A stretch of 46,860 bases of DNA from positions 1 through 46,860 of IMG/VR virus record IMGVR_UViG_3300031671_000001; one strand, written 5' to 3'. The notes beneath the pieces are model-generated. The model was not told the origin of the DNA, made no database searches, and saw only the letters and a list, made by a program, of their open reading frames with translations. The position numbers were made by a program, and so were the translations under genes. The DNA is from a virus. Shown piece after piece: positions 29,849-38,330 of the stretch (position 1 is the first letter of the stretch; every line of letters starts with the position of its first letter).

Positions 29849-30403
29849 TTAGAAATTAATCGACAGCCCGGTTGAGATTGCGGCTGTGCTGGGTGATACG
29901 ATGAAACCGTTCCCCTGAGTGGTGCTGTGCAGCCATTGCGCGCCGATCACCTGCACCGACATGTTCGCAGTGACGGGATAAGACAGGTACGCACCCGCCG
30001 TCTCCGCCAATTCGCTGATTCCCTGCGAGGATTGCAGCAGTTTCCCCGCCCCGCCTAGAAACGTCACTTCAACCTTCGTGGCGTCAAAGGTGAACTTGCT
30101 CGTCAGCGACTTTCCCACGATGGATGAAAGGGGCTTCGTGAACTCAGCGATGCCAAAATCGTAGCTCGCGGTGCTGGGCACGGTGATTTGCTCGTAACCG
30201 AGTGAGACTGCTTTCGTCAGCGAGAACGATGCCCCAACAATCGAAGTAGGCTGCGATCCGGTCGCGGAGCCAAGAAATCCCGCCGCCGAACCGGTCAGCG
30301 TGAAGTGCTGAAGCGAACCGGACGTGCTGGGGGAAATCTGTCCGTAAGCCGCGAGTGGCAGCAATCCAAACACGCAAAGTGCGAATATCCGAAACGCTTT
30401 CAT
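29849..30403 (-). CDS. Phage-encoded outer-membrane beta-barrel protein
   Basis: 184 aa, ATG coupled to the previous gene (ATGA). Clear Sec signal peptide (MKAFRIFALCVFGLLPLAAY then GQ) with a predicted cut near residue 22. The mature part alternates polar and hydrophobic residues (SFTLTG-like strands, VEVTFLGG, AYLSYPVTANMSVQVIGAQW) and ends in Phe (GLSINF), the usual signal for BAM-mediated insertion of an outer-membrane barrel. It probably sits in the host outer membrane; surface alteration or blocking of the phage receptor is a plausible purpose. TAA stop. Family not recognised. Confidence 0.65.
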   Translation of the reverse strand: MKAFRIFALCVFGLLPLAAYGQISPSTSGSLQHFTLTGSAAGFLGSATGSQPTSIVGASFSLTKAVSLGYEQITVPSTASYDFGIAEFTKPLSSIVGKSLTSKFTFDATKVEVTFLGGAGKLLQSSQGISELAETAGAYLSYPVTANMSVQVIGAQWLHSTTQGNGFIVSPSTAAISTGLSINF

Positions 30404-30723
30404 TGGCCCTCCTTTAGGGCTGTAGTGTCAGTTGCAAGTACCGCTTCCGCGCGGGCCACGTCGCCCGCCTGCGCTTTCTGGCCATGCGACCGCTGAATCA
30501 GGTCGAGGCCGTCGTTGAGCGCCTTGGCGAATGCCGCGTACCAGACTTTCTTGTGGGCCGCTATTTCCGTGGCGGAGGAGATGGTTTGATCGTTCTGGAT
30601 ACCAATCGCGGAGGCTATGAACTGGTCGAGGCCCACCAGCACGCGATGGATGTAATTTTCGCTTGCTGCCCTAACTTCCGCCGTGGCGATTTGCTGGTCG
30701 CTGAGTGGTGCGTCGAGGCTCAT
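30400..30723 (-). CDS. Conserved phage protein, ETISS-type family (107 aa)
   Basis: ATG overlaps the previous stop (ATGA) and its TGA overlaps the next ATG. Pattern ENYIHRVLVGLDQFIASAIG, then QTISSATEIAAHKKVWYAAF and DLIQRSHGQKAQAGDVARAE resembles a widespread small phage protein ('ETiSsr.ara...gk..w....l.d.iQ..H...A..GD..RA'), often near lysis genes. Soluble and helical. No function is known to me. Confidence 0.6.
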   Translation of the reverse strand: MSLDAPLSDQQIATAEVRAASENYIHRVLVGLDQFIASAIGIQNDQTISSATEIAAHKKVWYAAFAKALNDGLDLIQRSHGQKAQAGDVARAEAVLATDTTALKEGQ

Positions 30724-30896
30724 TGTTTCACCGGCGATTTCAGGAAGTTGGCCCCGATGACCGACAGGATCACGCCTATCCCGGTCAGCTTGGGGTCCTT
30801 GGAAATCCAGTGCTGCACCGCGGGCAGCAGGTCAATCACCGCCGCTAGAATGAACGTCCCGTAAACTGCCCACCACTTTTTAACGTGTGTCAGCAT
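30720..30896 (-). CDS. Small membrane protein, holin-like (58 aa)
   Basis: ATG 30896 with GGGAGAGGAAAGA upstream; the frame is open to 30923. Two hydrophobic stretches (VYGTFILAAVIDLLPAV and LTGIGVILSVIGANFL) with a basic end. The size and topology suit a pinholin-type or accessory membrane protein. Direct evidence for lysis function is lacking. Confidence 0.5.
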   Translation of the reverse strand: MLTHVKKWWAVYGTFILAAVIDLLPAVQHWISKDPKLTGIGVILSVIGANFLKSPVKQ

Positions 30897-31060
30897 TCTT
30901 TCCTCTCCCTTCGTGATACCCAAGGCCGCGCGTGCCTGACCGGCATCGTGAACGGATGCTGCGGCTTCGCTTCCGTCTCCTTCACATCTTCCCGGCGCAA
31001 GTGCAGCCGCAATCCTTGCTTGCGGTCGGCGTCCGAAATCAGCACTGGGAGGAGTTTCAA
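30890..31060 (-). CDS. Small basic protein (56 aa)
   Basis: TTG 31060 overlaps the stop of the beta-helix gene (TTGA). Product begins MKLLPVLISDADRKQGLRLH and ends WVSRRERKEC. It fills the space between two genes and is open far upstream only as an antisense-like extension. Tentative. Confidence 0.4.
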   Translation of the reverse strand: MKLLPVLISDADRKQGLRLHLRREDVKETEAKPQHPFTMPVRHARPWVSRRERKEC

Positions 31061-32682
31061 AAGAGCACTCTCGCCGTCAGATTCGTTGGTGGCAGTAGGA
31101 CCATGCAGGCCGCGCAGGGTGCTACAGGCCCAGCGTCTAAGTTGTAAGCACCTATCGTCCAACTCCCCGTTGATGGCCGTGCAGTGGGTATGATTTGGCC
31201 GCCATAGCTCGTATCGCTGCACAATCCCGTGGCCGTGCTGCATGTCGAGGTGAAATTCGGCCCGGCGTTTATGAGCGGGCTTCCCGCCAGCGGAACGCCG
31301 GTAGACGAAATATCGAGGCTCGATTGACTCGAGTAGTAGGCCGAGTGAGCTTCTGCGCTCGTAGCGGATTGCCAGCACGTTAGCGTGGAACAATCCGTGC
31401 TCGTATTGCCATACTTCCAGATATTCGACCCAGTGCCGAAGGCGTATTGGTTGTAATCCAGGCCAGTAATGGTTGGAGCGCCGCCAGTTCCATTTTGCAG
31501 TTCCTCTAGGGTCGCACAGCCGCTCACAACGTTGCTTTCGAATACGAAAGTGCCCTGAAGCACCACGCAGTCCTGGGTATCAATGGTGGGTCCCGCGCCA
31601 AGAATTGTGTTGTTATAGACCCACACCGTCTGTGTGGTAGTGCCGTCATTGCCAGTCAATTCAAGGAGTGCATTACCCATCCCAGTGGATTGCCCGGAAT
31701 TATTGAACACATTGTTATAGACGTAGGTGTTCTGCTGCTGCCCTCCGCCAAAATAAATCATTCCGGTGGAATACATGCCCTGCGCACCATCGAACAGATT
31801 GTTGTAGATCAGTACGCCGTTGAAACTGCCCTCTCCCGCAACAGAATCGTAAAGAAATAACTGATCGTGATGATACGTATCATTCGAATCGTCCCAATTG
31901 GCTGTAGTACCAAAATGGTTATCATGGATGGAGTAGCTTGTTTGCGTGCTTCCCGAACCGCCCGTCGCGGAAGAAAATCCCCAGTTAATGTTCCAAAGAT
32001 TGTTGTTGTAGAAGGAAATATCGGAAAGGTTCGTGCCGCCCGGTATTTCATAGGCCGCCGACACGTCATGGACGGTGCAATCGTGCATACTGTCGCCGCT
32101 GCCTTCGATATACGCTCCACTATAGTCGCCAGCGCCTCCCGTATTGTCCATGAAGCTCGTATGCTGGTACACATTGCGAATGATGAGATTCTTGATTTCT
32201 ACGTGAGAGCCAGTTGAGTAGATTCCTTCCGAAGGACCCGGCTGATTCGCGAGAGGCGGTGATCCAGATGCGGTCGCTTCGATAATCCCGGTTCCTGAAT
32301 CGGAGGCTGCGCAGACTGTTCCTGGGCCGCAGGGAGTGCCACCATCGAGAACGATATAGCTGTTATTGGAGAGGTCTACGCATTTAGCGCCGCTGCCATT
32401 GCAAGTTGGTAGACTGATCGACGCTCCAGTGTCCCATGTGACGGTTATCACGTTGCCAGACGTGCCGCTACCGTAGACGCCTAGAAATGTTGTCAGCGTT
32501 CCGCAAATATATACATGGTCACCTGCTGCGGGAGTTGAGGTGTTGAATGTCGCAACCGAAACAGAGGAATGACTTCCTGCATTGCAGGTGACTGTTCCCC
32601 CCGACTGCGAGACGTAGGTGGTCGCTGCGCGCGCACCAGTCGCAAGTAAGAGGACTGCGGACATGAGCAGTATTTTTCTCAC
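31057..32682 (-). CDS. Secreted parallel beta-helix protein
   Basis: 541 aa. GTG 32682 overlaps the previous stop (GTGA) and gives a good signal peptide (MRKILLMSAVLLLATGARAA). The ORF is open further upstream, but that part lies over the previous gene. The body is a right-handed parallel beta-helix with Asn-ladder turns: YIVLDGGT, ISFYNNNLWNIN, YSIHDNHFG, VLIYNNLFDG, TYVYNNVFNN, VWVYNNTILG. It resembles pectate-lyase-fold polysaccharide lyases or tailspike bodies. It may cleave or bind a surface polysaccharide, or be delivered to the periplasm or exterior. No active-site set is identified with confidence. Confidence 0.7.
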   Translation of the reverse strand: MRKILLMSAVLLLATGARAATTYVSQSGGTVTCNAGSHSSVSVATFNTSTPAAGDHVYICGTLTTFLGVYGSGTSGNVITVTWDTGASISLPTCNGSGAKCVDLSNNSYIVLDGGTPCGPGTVCAASDSGTGIIEATASGSPPLANQPGPSEGIYSTGSHVEIKNLIIRNVYQHTSFMDNTGGAGDYSGAYIEGSGDSMHDCTVHDVSAAYEIPGGTNLSDISFYNNNLWNINWGFSSATGGSGSTQTSYSIHDNHFGTTANWDDSNDTYHHDQLFLYDSVAGEGSFNGVLIYNNLFDGAQGMYSTGMIYFGGGQQQNTYVYNNVFNNSGQSTGMGNALLELTGNDGTTTQTVWVYNNTILGAGPTIDTQDCVVLQGTFVFESNVVSGCATLEELQNGTGGAPTITGLDYNQYAFGTGSNIWKYGNTSTDCSTLTCWQSATSAEAHSAYYSSQSSLDISSTGVPLAGSPLINAGPNFTSTCSTATGLCSDTSYGGQIIPTARPSTGSWTIGAYNLDAGPVAPCAACMVLLPPTNLTARVLF

Positions 32683-33407
32683 TTTATGGTGCTCACCATA
32701 CCGAGACCAGATACGTTCGCGCCGACCAGCGTTGCTGTCGCAGTCTGCGCGCCCGTGACGGACAGAACCTTGTCTGCGTAAATAACGGAAGCTCCTCCAA
32801 TGAGCGTTTGTTCCACCGTCCAGCCGCTTCCTCCGGTCCAGACATTCGAGGTAGAGGAATCTTGCGTAAACAAAGCGACGCCGAGTTCTGAGGCGTTTGC
32901 AGTAACAGAGGAAGTTCCTGTGGTAAATGAGAGCGTGGTGCTGTTGTTTGCCCCCGCTACTACTACGTCCCATCCGCTGGTTGGCGTCCCCGAATAGAGT
33001 GCAACCACACACCCCATCGAGTTCGTATTGTTCGTCACGGTGCAGGTAAATACTTCAGTGGCATTCGTGGTGCTCATCGTCGCCAACCCGAAGCTCCCTA
33101 TCGAATTTCCGGTGAATAGATAGGGATTGCCTGTGGGATAACTGAATGTGTCGCTATTTGTGTCGGAGCAGGTGAGCGTGTTCGTTGGCACGCTTGTGCT
33201 TCCCACGCCACACACGGCGAACTGGCCGGCCGTCACGGAAAGAGTAACCGTGCAGCTAAATCCTCCCGAAGAACAGTTTCCGCTGGTTTGATAGACGGGA
33301 GCAAAACCCCCATTACTTGCCATTTGGTTCTGTCCAAAGAAAATGGCGTTCTGCGGAATCAGCAGGTGAAACGCGAGCAGCAGATGGAGTAGCGCGGCGG
33401 TCATCAT
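32679..33407 (-). CDS. Exported beta-sandwich-type protein
   Basis: 242 aa from ATG 33407 (MMTAALLHLLLAFHLLIPQN), overlapping the tailspike stop (ATGATGA). The N-terminal helix is a signal peptide or anchor. The rest is Thr/Ser/Asn-rich beta (FSCTVTLSVTAGQFAVCGVG; TEVFTCTVTNNTNSMGCVVA) as in secreted adhesion-like domains. No family is recognised. Translational coupling with the tailspike and beta-helix genes suggests a shared surface function. Confidence 0.6.
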   Translation of the reverse strand: MMTAALLHLLLAFHLLIPQNAIFFGQNQMASNGGFAPVYQTSGNCSSGGFSCTVTLSVTAGQFAVCGVGSTSVPTNTLTCSDTNSDTFSYPTGNPYLFTGNSIGSFGLATMSTTNATEVFTCTVTNNTNSMGCVVALYSGTPTSGWDVVVAGANNSTTLSFTTGTSSVTANASELGVALFTQDSSTSNVWTGGSGWTVEQTLIGGASVIYADKVLSVTGAQTATATLVGANVSGLGMVSTIK

Positions 33408-36400
33408 GGCGCTGCGTATTCCTTTCCGACCGTTGCCTTGCAATCGGTCCCGTCATAGGTAAAGCTGATTGCGTCCAGCGCGTTTGCCGCCGTGCTCAGC
33501 GGGAATATCCCGCTTCCGGTGCCTCCGAGAACGAGCCATGTGCAGCCGGTGCCAGGCGTCAGAGTTCTAGTCCCGGTCGCGTCCTGCTTCACGAACACCG
33601 TGTACTGGCCGCCATTCACAAGTCCGGTCAGGTCAAGCGTGCGATTCCCGGCAATCGTGACATTCGCGTTGGCGTAGGGTGCGGAAGCAATCGCCCAAGT
33701 GATCGTTGCGCCGTCTGTGAGAGTTGAGAAGGCGATGGGGTTGCCGCGCACAATCGCAAAGTAGTTTGTGTTGTCCGAATAAATCGTGGCGCATTGGCCT
33801 GTCGTAAGTACCAAGCTCGTTGCGCCGGAGGTATACGACGAACCGTTTGAATAACTGATAGTGCTCGTGGTCGGCGTAATCGTCGCCGTTCCTGCCCCGA
33901 TATCGCAAGTTGAGAAAACGAAGTTGGACCCGAAGCCGGTTGACCCCGCTTGCGGAAGCGTCACTGCAACCGCGCTCGCGTTGCTGAAGCTCACATAGGA
34001 AGCCCGATCTGTTACCGCAATGGTGTAGGTCGTTCCAGTTTGCGGATTTGGCGCAACGCCTCCCAGGCTCCATGTTGCCGCCCCACCGACCCCGCCAGAA
34101 GGTGTCGAGATAATCGTTTGCGGGACGCCGTTGGGAGAGGTCGGCAACGTTGGCAGTCCGCTTCCTCCGCTATTTAGCTGTTGCGTCCAGGTGTTCGTTG
34201 CGGTGCAGAAGTACCAGTTTTGGCCTGCTGTCGCGTCCGTGGCCTCGTAAATATCGCCCACGGTGCAAGTTCCTGGCAACCCGGCCACGGTGCCAAACTT
34301 TGGGCGAAACACGGAAGCCGCCGAGAAATCCTGAATGCCACCGGAAGCGGTGAGGGCTGCCTCGTTGATCTTCCTTGCAAGCAGGCCATTCGTATCGACT
34401 TGCGCTATGTTCCCCGCCGCATCGTCCCATCGATAGGTATCCGTTTGTCCGGAATATCCATAACGATAGCTACCAATTCTGGCCTGCGTGGATGCCGGAA
34501 TGGTGATCGCCGGGGATGCCGACTCGTTGTCAATCGTGTCCGTCCAGGAGTTGAAATTGTCGATATTATCGAAAGAGATTTGTCCGCTATTCGCCCCCGT
34601 GATCTTGATGGCGGCGGCTCCTGGGTTCGTGGCGGACGTGAAAATAAGCCCCGAGCCGTAGACTGCGGTCGAGTTGTTTATCAGGATGCCGATGTCGCCC
34701 GTATTGCTCGATTCAAACTGCGACCCATAGAAGTTAACGCCGGAATTGTCGCCCCCCGTGATTCCTTCCAGGTCAACGATTGCAAGTCCGCCGCTACCTG
34801 GATGTGTAAAGCTGCCGCCGTTGAAATTGATTGTTCCCGTCACGCCGCTACCTGTTACGGACTTGATGAGTACAGGCTTCGCTCCGGTGCAGCCGTTACC
34901 ATTCACCGACAAATTGTCGAGGTTTACCGGTCCCATTGCCTGCGCGGAAGTGGTGTGCATGTAGAGGCCGACCGTGTTGCAGGTGTTCCAGATCACCAGA
35001 TTGCTGATGGTTGAAAGGTCGGTTATGTTTTGCAGGTCCAGCAGCCCATTCGTGGTGGTCGCGGAAGCGTTTCCTTCCACGGTGAAATTCGACATCCCGA
35101 CAATGCTCTGGTTCGTGCGCGGGTAACTCGCAATCACGCTCGATACGTTGGTAGTCGCCGTTTCGCAGAATGTGCAGTTGTTGGCGTTCGGACTTCCCCA
35201 GCCGATCATCGCGCTCTTTTCCCAGAGCTGGATTGCGTCCACGCCGCCCGTCACATTGATGTCGTAGTTCGTGAGCCGGTCGAATCGCCACGTAACAGGT
35301 TCCGTCGAGGAGCCAACGATAATGGGACTGGTGAGGCTTACAGTGCCCTGGCATCCCGTCGAATCCACTACGCCGCCAGTTGCGGGGAGCGCGGATATCG
35401 CCGCATTGATTCCAGCCGAGGAGCACGCATACACCGTGCCGTCCACATAGACAACGCCGTTGACTGAAGGCGTCGTAATCCCGCTAGGTGTGAAATGCTC
35501 TGCCGGCTGCATTTGACTCACCGGGAAAACGCCCGTGGTCGCCGCTGTTGTGGTGATCGTGACGGAGGTGGTACCCGCGCCCGATACGAATCCGTCAGTA
35601 TTGATGCGGCTGGCAAACTTGTTTTCCACTGTCTCACCAGTAATCAACAGGCAGTAGCCATTGATCGGCGTGAGACCGCTTGCCGCCGCTGTCCATGTCA
35701 TCGCGATGCTGCTGGTCGATCCAGTCAGGACGAACGGTCCCGCAATGTTCGAGATGGCCGACAATGAGGATTGTGTATTGCAATTGTCTCCCGCAATCGT
35801 GTCGCTTGCCGCGTAGACGTAGTAGGTGCCAGCCCCCAACGTGCCGCCCGTGGCGCTCGGAGTGCCGGCCAAACTTGTTGGCGGGTAGTTCTGCGGGAAT
35901 GCCACGTCGATATTGCCCGCGCTCGATGCTTGAAGGTCCGAGAGCCATCCTTGCGATTGGCCATCGGAAAACATGAGGCCGTTTTTGCCGTCGAGTCCGT
36001 AACTGGCGAGCTGATTAGCTGTTTGCGTGACGCGGATAGATGGGCCGTCTGCCGCGCCAGCGCTCCAGAATGGATTCGTAGTGAGGCGGAAGGCATCGGA
36101 AGTATTCGCGAAAAAGTCCTCACCTTGCGCGTTCGTTACGAAACCAGTCCCGATAATGCTTCCACTCGCGTTTTCGGCAAGTGTCGAGCAGGCAATCCCC
36201 GTGCCGCATCCGGTGGCCTCATAACCGCTGAGCGTTCCCTCCGTCACAATCAAGGCCGCATTACTGAAATTACTGTCAGCTGGTGTTGATTGATCTATCC
36301 TCACGCCCGAGAGAGTGTCGGTAGTAGCCGCACCGTGGAAATTAATGATGGCTGCTGTCGTGCTGGCCGCGTCGGATACGGAAGCCCTCGAAATCCTGAT

Positions 36401-38023
36401 TGGTCCAAACGTGAAAGCCGATCCGCTGGAATTGGTGATGCTCAGGTAGTCGCTGTCCTGGCTCTCCGTGTCCGCATTATCGATTTCCCAGTAGCCCGGC
36501 TGCGAGGCATTCAAAGGCGTGGTCTGCACGTACTGGATATTTCCGCCCACCATCCGCGTGTCTTGCATCCTGAAATTAATTACCGTGGCCGTGCAGCCAG
36601 CGCAGGCGTCTCCGCTCAGCAGCAGCCCTGGAGGATAGGGACGGCTTCCATTGTTAGTTTGCAACGAGCCTCCAAGGATGCGCGCCCAGTAGAGATTGCT
36701 CAGATGGACAGCGGCATTCCCCGATAGTCCTGTGTTGGTCACGCTGAAAGTATCGTTGTCGAGCGTAACGTCCGATGCCCCCCTGCTATAAAACGCTGTG
36801 TTGTAGCCCGTGATCGTCATGTCCTTAACGGTCACTTCATTGTCGGGATAGCTTTCATCGAGCGTTGGCCCAGAACCGGGAATCGAGCCTGCATTCGCTA
36901 ACCATATGGAGCTTGGCGGCCTGGTGAATTGTCCGCCATTGTGCTCGGAGGCGTTTCCTCCGTAGATATACAAGTCCTGGCAGCCCGTGAAGGTTGCGGC
37001 AGTCGTGTTCTGCGCTACAGTGAAGGCGAAGGTTCCCGGAGGGGAGAATACCGCCGCGCCACCGGAAAGAGTGGGAGTCGCGCACGCAGCCGCAATCGCC
37101 GCCTGAATTGCCAGCGTGTCATCGTCCTTGAACCCTGCACCAGAAACAGTCGTGCCAGCGTTAACCGCCGCGCCGGTGTTATCGACCAGCGTAAATATAT
37201 CGCCTGTGATCGTGCCCACCTTCGCAACCAGCGACGCTCCGCTTGCGCCCGCGCCATTGATCGAGATACCCATGCCCGTATGCCAGCCCGTAACCGGAGT
37301 GGTTGAGACGGTAAACGTATTCGTGCCGGATGTGATGCTGCCCGCCTGCGTGTTCAGGATTCCGCCATCACCCACCGCACCAAACACTGGATTGGTGATA
37401 TCGAAGTAAGGGCGCGGGCCGACGAAGGCCGTGTTCTCGTTCATATTCACAACCGAGAATTCCGAGTTGATGTTGATCGGCGCCGCTTCGCAGGTCGAGC
37501 TTGGGCTTTTTGCCTGGACATCACCGGGATTCCCGGCCACCGTGCAGCCGGTACCACCCGAAGAAATCGAACCCCTGGCCACTTCCGTCCAGGTTGTTCC
37601 GGTTAGCGTTAGCGTCAGGGATAGATTGGTTCCTCCGCACGTAAACGACTGAGGTAGATTGATGTTTGCCGACGTTGCCACCGTGGTGAAGGTATCGGAA
37701 ACCGCGCAGACTAGCCGGATTGTTTGACCGGGGAATCCTCCAATAAAATTTGTGATTGTCGTTGCGGTAGTGTTTGCCGTGACCCACGTACCGGACTTTG
37801 AAATGGTAGGAGTGGTACCAGTGGGAAGCGTGGGCGCTCCTCCAAGGATCGCATCCAGGGCGTTGAGGTCCCAAGTAATCGGCACCTGCCAGTTGGTTTG
37901 CTGGTAGGACGGCAATTGCAGGCCGATGTTAGGCGTTACCGTGGCCTGAGAATGGGCCTCGGGGCAGAAGACCGCGAACAACACAACCGTCAAGATTGCC
38001 GCCCAATATCGAGACAATTTCAT
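33404..38023 (-). CDS. Giant tailspike-like protein with signal peptide
   Basis: 1539 aa, ATG 38023 with AGGGGAGAAGGG upstream. Residues 1-26 are a Sec signal peptide (MKLSRYWAAILTVVLFAVFC then PEAHSQA). Next is a phage-fibre-like N-terminal element (TPNIGLQLPSYQQTNWQVPI). Around residue 205 the pectate-lyase motif FGAVGDG...DDDTLAIQAAIAAAC begins but is split by a beta module of about 70 residues (SITSGTNTFTVSTTPVTGW). Two beta-helix regions follow (about 290-640 and 860-1200), then GDIYEATDATAGQNWYFCT and a C-terminal beta domain. It probably binds or degrades host surface glycan. The export signal on a virion-type protein is unusual. Tandem TGA stop. Confidence 0.75.
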   Translation of the reverse strand: MKLSRYWAAILTVVLFAVFCPEAHSQATVTPNIGLQLPSYQQTNWQVPITWDLNALDAILGGAPTLPTGTTPTISKSGTWVTANTTATTITNFIGGFPGQTIRLVCAVSDTFTTVATSANINLPQSFTCGGTNLSLTLTLTGTTWTEVARGSISSGGTGCTVAGNPGDVQAKSPSSTCEAAPININSEFSVVNMNENTAFVGPRPYFDITNPVFGAVGDGGILNTQAGSITSGTNTFTVSTTPVTGWHTGMGISINGAGASGASLVAKVGTITGDIFTLVDNTGAAVNAGTTVSGAGFKDDDTLAIQAAIAAACATPTLSGGAAVFSPPGTFAFTVAQNTTAATFTGCQDLYIYGGNASEHNGGQFTRPPSSIWLANAGSIPGSGPTLDESYPDNEVTVKDMTITGYNTAFYSRGASDVTLDNDTFSVTNTGLSGNAAVHLSNLYWARILGGSLQTNNGSRPYPPGLLLSGDACAGCTATVINFRMQDTRMVGGNIQYVQTTPLNASQPGYWEIDNADTESQDSDYLSITNSSGSAFTFGPIRISRASVSDAASTTAAIINFHGAATTDTLSGVRIDQSTPADSNFSNAALIVTEGTLSGYEATGCGTGIACSTLAENASGSIIGTGFVTNAQGEDFFANTSDAFRLTTNPFWSAGAADGPSIRVTQTANQLASYGLDGKNGLMFSDGQSQGWLSDLQASSAGNIDVAFPQNYPPTSLAGTPSATGGTLGAGTYYVYAASDTIAGDNCNTQSSLSAISNIAGPFVLTGSTSSIAMTWTAAASGLTPINGYCLLITGETVENKFASRINTDGFVSGAGTTSVTITTTAATTGVFPVSQMQPAEHFTPSGITTPSVNGVVYVDGTVYACSSAGINAAISALPATGGVVDSTGCQGTVSLTSPIIVGSSTEPVTWRFDRLTNYDINVTGGVDAIQLWEKSAMIGWGSPNANNCTFCETATTNVSSVIASYPRTNQSIVGMSNFTVEGNASATTTNGLLDLQNITDLSTISNLVIWNTCNTVGLYMHTTSAQAMGPVNLDNLSVNGNGCTGAKPVLIKSVTGSGVTGTINFNGGSFTHPGSGGLAIVDLEGITGGDNSGVNFYGSQFESSNTGDIGILINNSTAVYGSGLIFTSATNPGAAAIKITGANSGQISFDNIDNFNSWTDTIDNESASPAITIPASTQARIGSYRYGYSGQTDTYRWDDAAGNIAQVDTNGLLARKINEAALTASGGIQDFSAASVFRPKFGTVAGLPGTCTVGDIYEATDATAGQNWYFCTATNTWTQQLNSGGSGLPTLPTSPNGVPQTIISTPSGGVGGAATWSLGGVAPNPQTGTTYTIAVTDRASYVSFSNASAVAVTLPQAGSTGFGSNFVFSTCDIGAGTATITPTTSTISYSNGSSYTSGATSLVLTTGQCATIYSDNTNYFAIVRGNPIAFSTLTDGATITWAIASAPYANANVTIAGNRTLDLTGLVNGGQYTVFVKQDATGTRTLTPGTGCTWLVLGGTGSGIFPLSTAANALDAISFTYDGTDCKATVGKEYAAP

Positions 38024-38040
38024 GCGATCCCTTCTCCCCT

Positions 38041-38084
38041 AAAACAAAAAGGCCCGCCACGCGGTTTTATCCGCATTGCGGGCC
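38041..38084 (-). terminator. Intrinsic terminator before the tailspike gene
   Basis: On the minus strand GGCCCGC (38084-38078) pairs with GCGGGCC (38057-38051), with an inner GCGG/CCGC stem, followed by TTTTTGTTTT (38050-38041). It separates the baseplate operon from the exported-protein operon. Confidence 0.8.
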
Positions 38085-38096
38085 AATCTTTGTCTC

Positions 38097-38108
38097 TCCC
38101 TTGCGGGA
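38097..38108 (-). other. Small hairpin with GCAA tetraloop
   Basis: TCCC-GCAA-GGGA on the minus strand, 12 nt upstream of the terminator stem. GNRA tetraloops are protein- or RNA-docking elements; it may influence termination or mRNA stability. Confidence 0.35.
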
Positions 38109-38134
38109 AACTTAGATCACGGCCAAGTCAGCTA

Positions 38135-38329
38135 TCAGTACTTATAAACCTTTTTTGTAAGCGATTCAACGCTTGCTATTCTGCTCGCCGCGAAATGCAA
38201 TGTTACCGACCCGGATATCGGATCTTCCGATTTAATGAACGCCTCCACGGCGCGATACACTTCCTTCGTGACCGTAAGCGACATGCCATCAGGGCCGATT
38301 ATCTCGAAACTTTCGGGTTTATTAGCCAT
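38135..38329 (-). CDS. Small hypothetical protein (64 aa)
   Basis: ATG 38329, one base after the fibre TAA. MANKPESFEIIGPDGMSLTV then a helix (TKEVYRAVEAFIKSED) and strand (GSVTLHFAASRIASVESLTK). Last gene before the terminator. No family recognised. Confidence 0.55.
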   Translation of the reverse strand: MANKPESFEIIGPDGMSLTVTKEVYRAVEAFIKSEDPISGSVTLHFAASRIASVESLTKKVYKY

Positions 38330-38330
38330 T

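Noticed and set aside
30890-31393. 167-aa minus ORF extending over the beta-helix gene
   Set aside because: Only its last 56 codons lie outside the beta-helix gene; the rest looks like an out-of-frame shadow.
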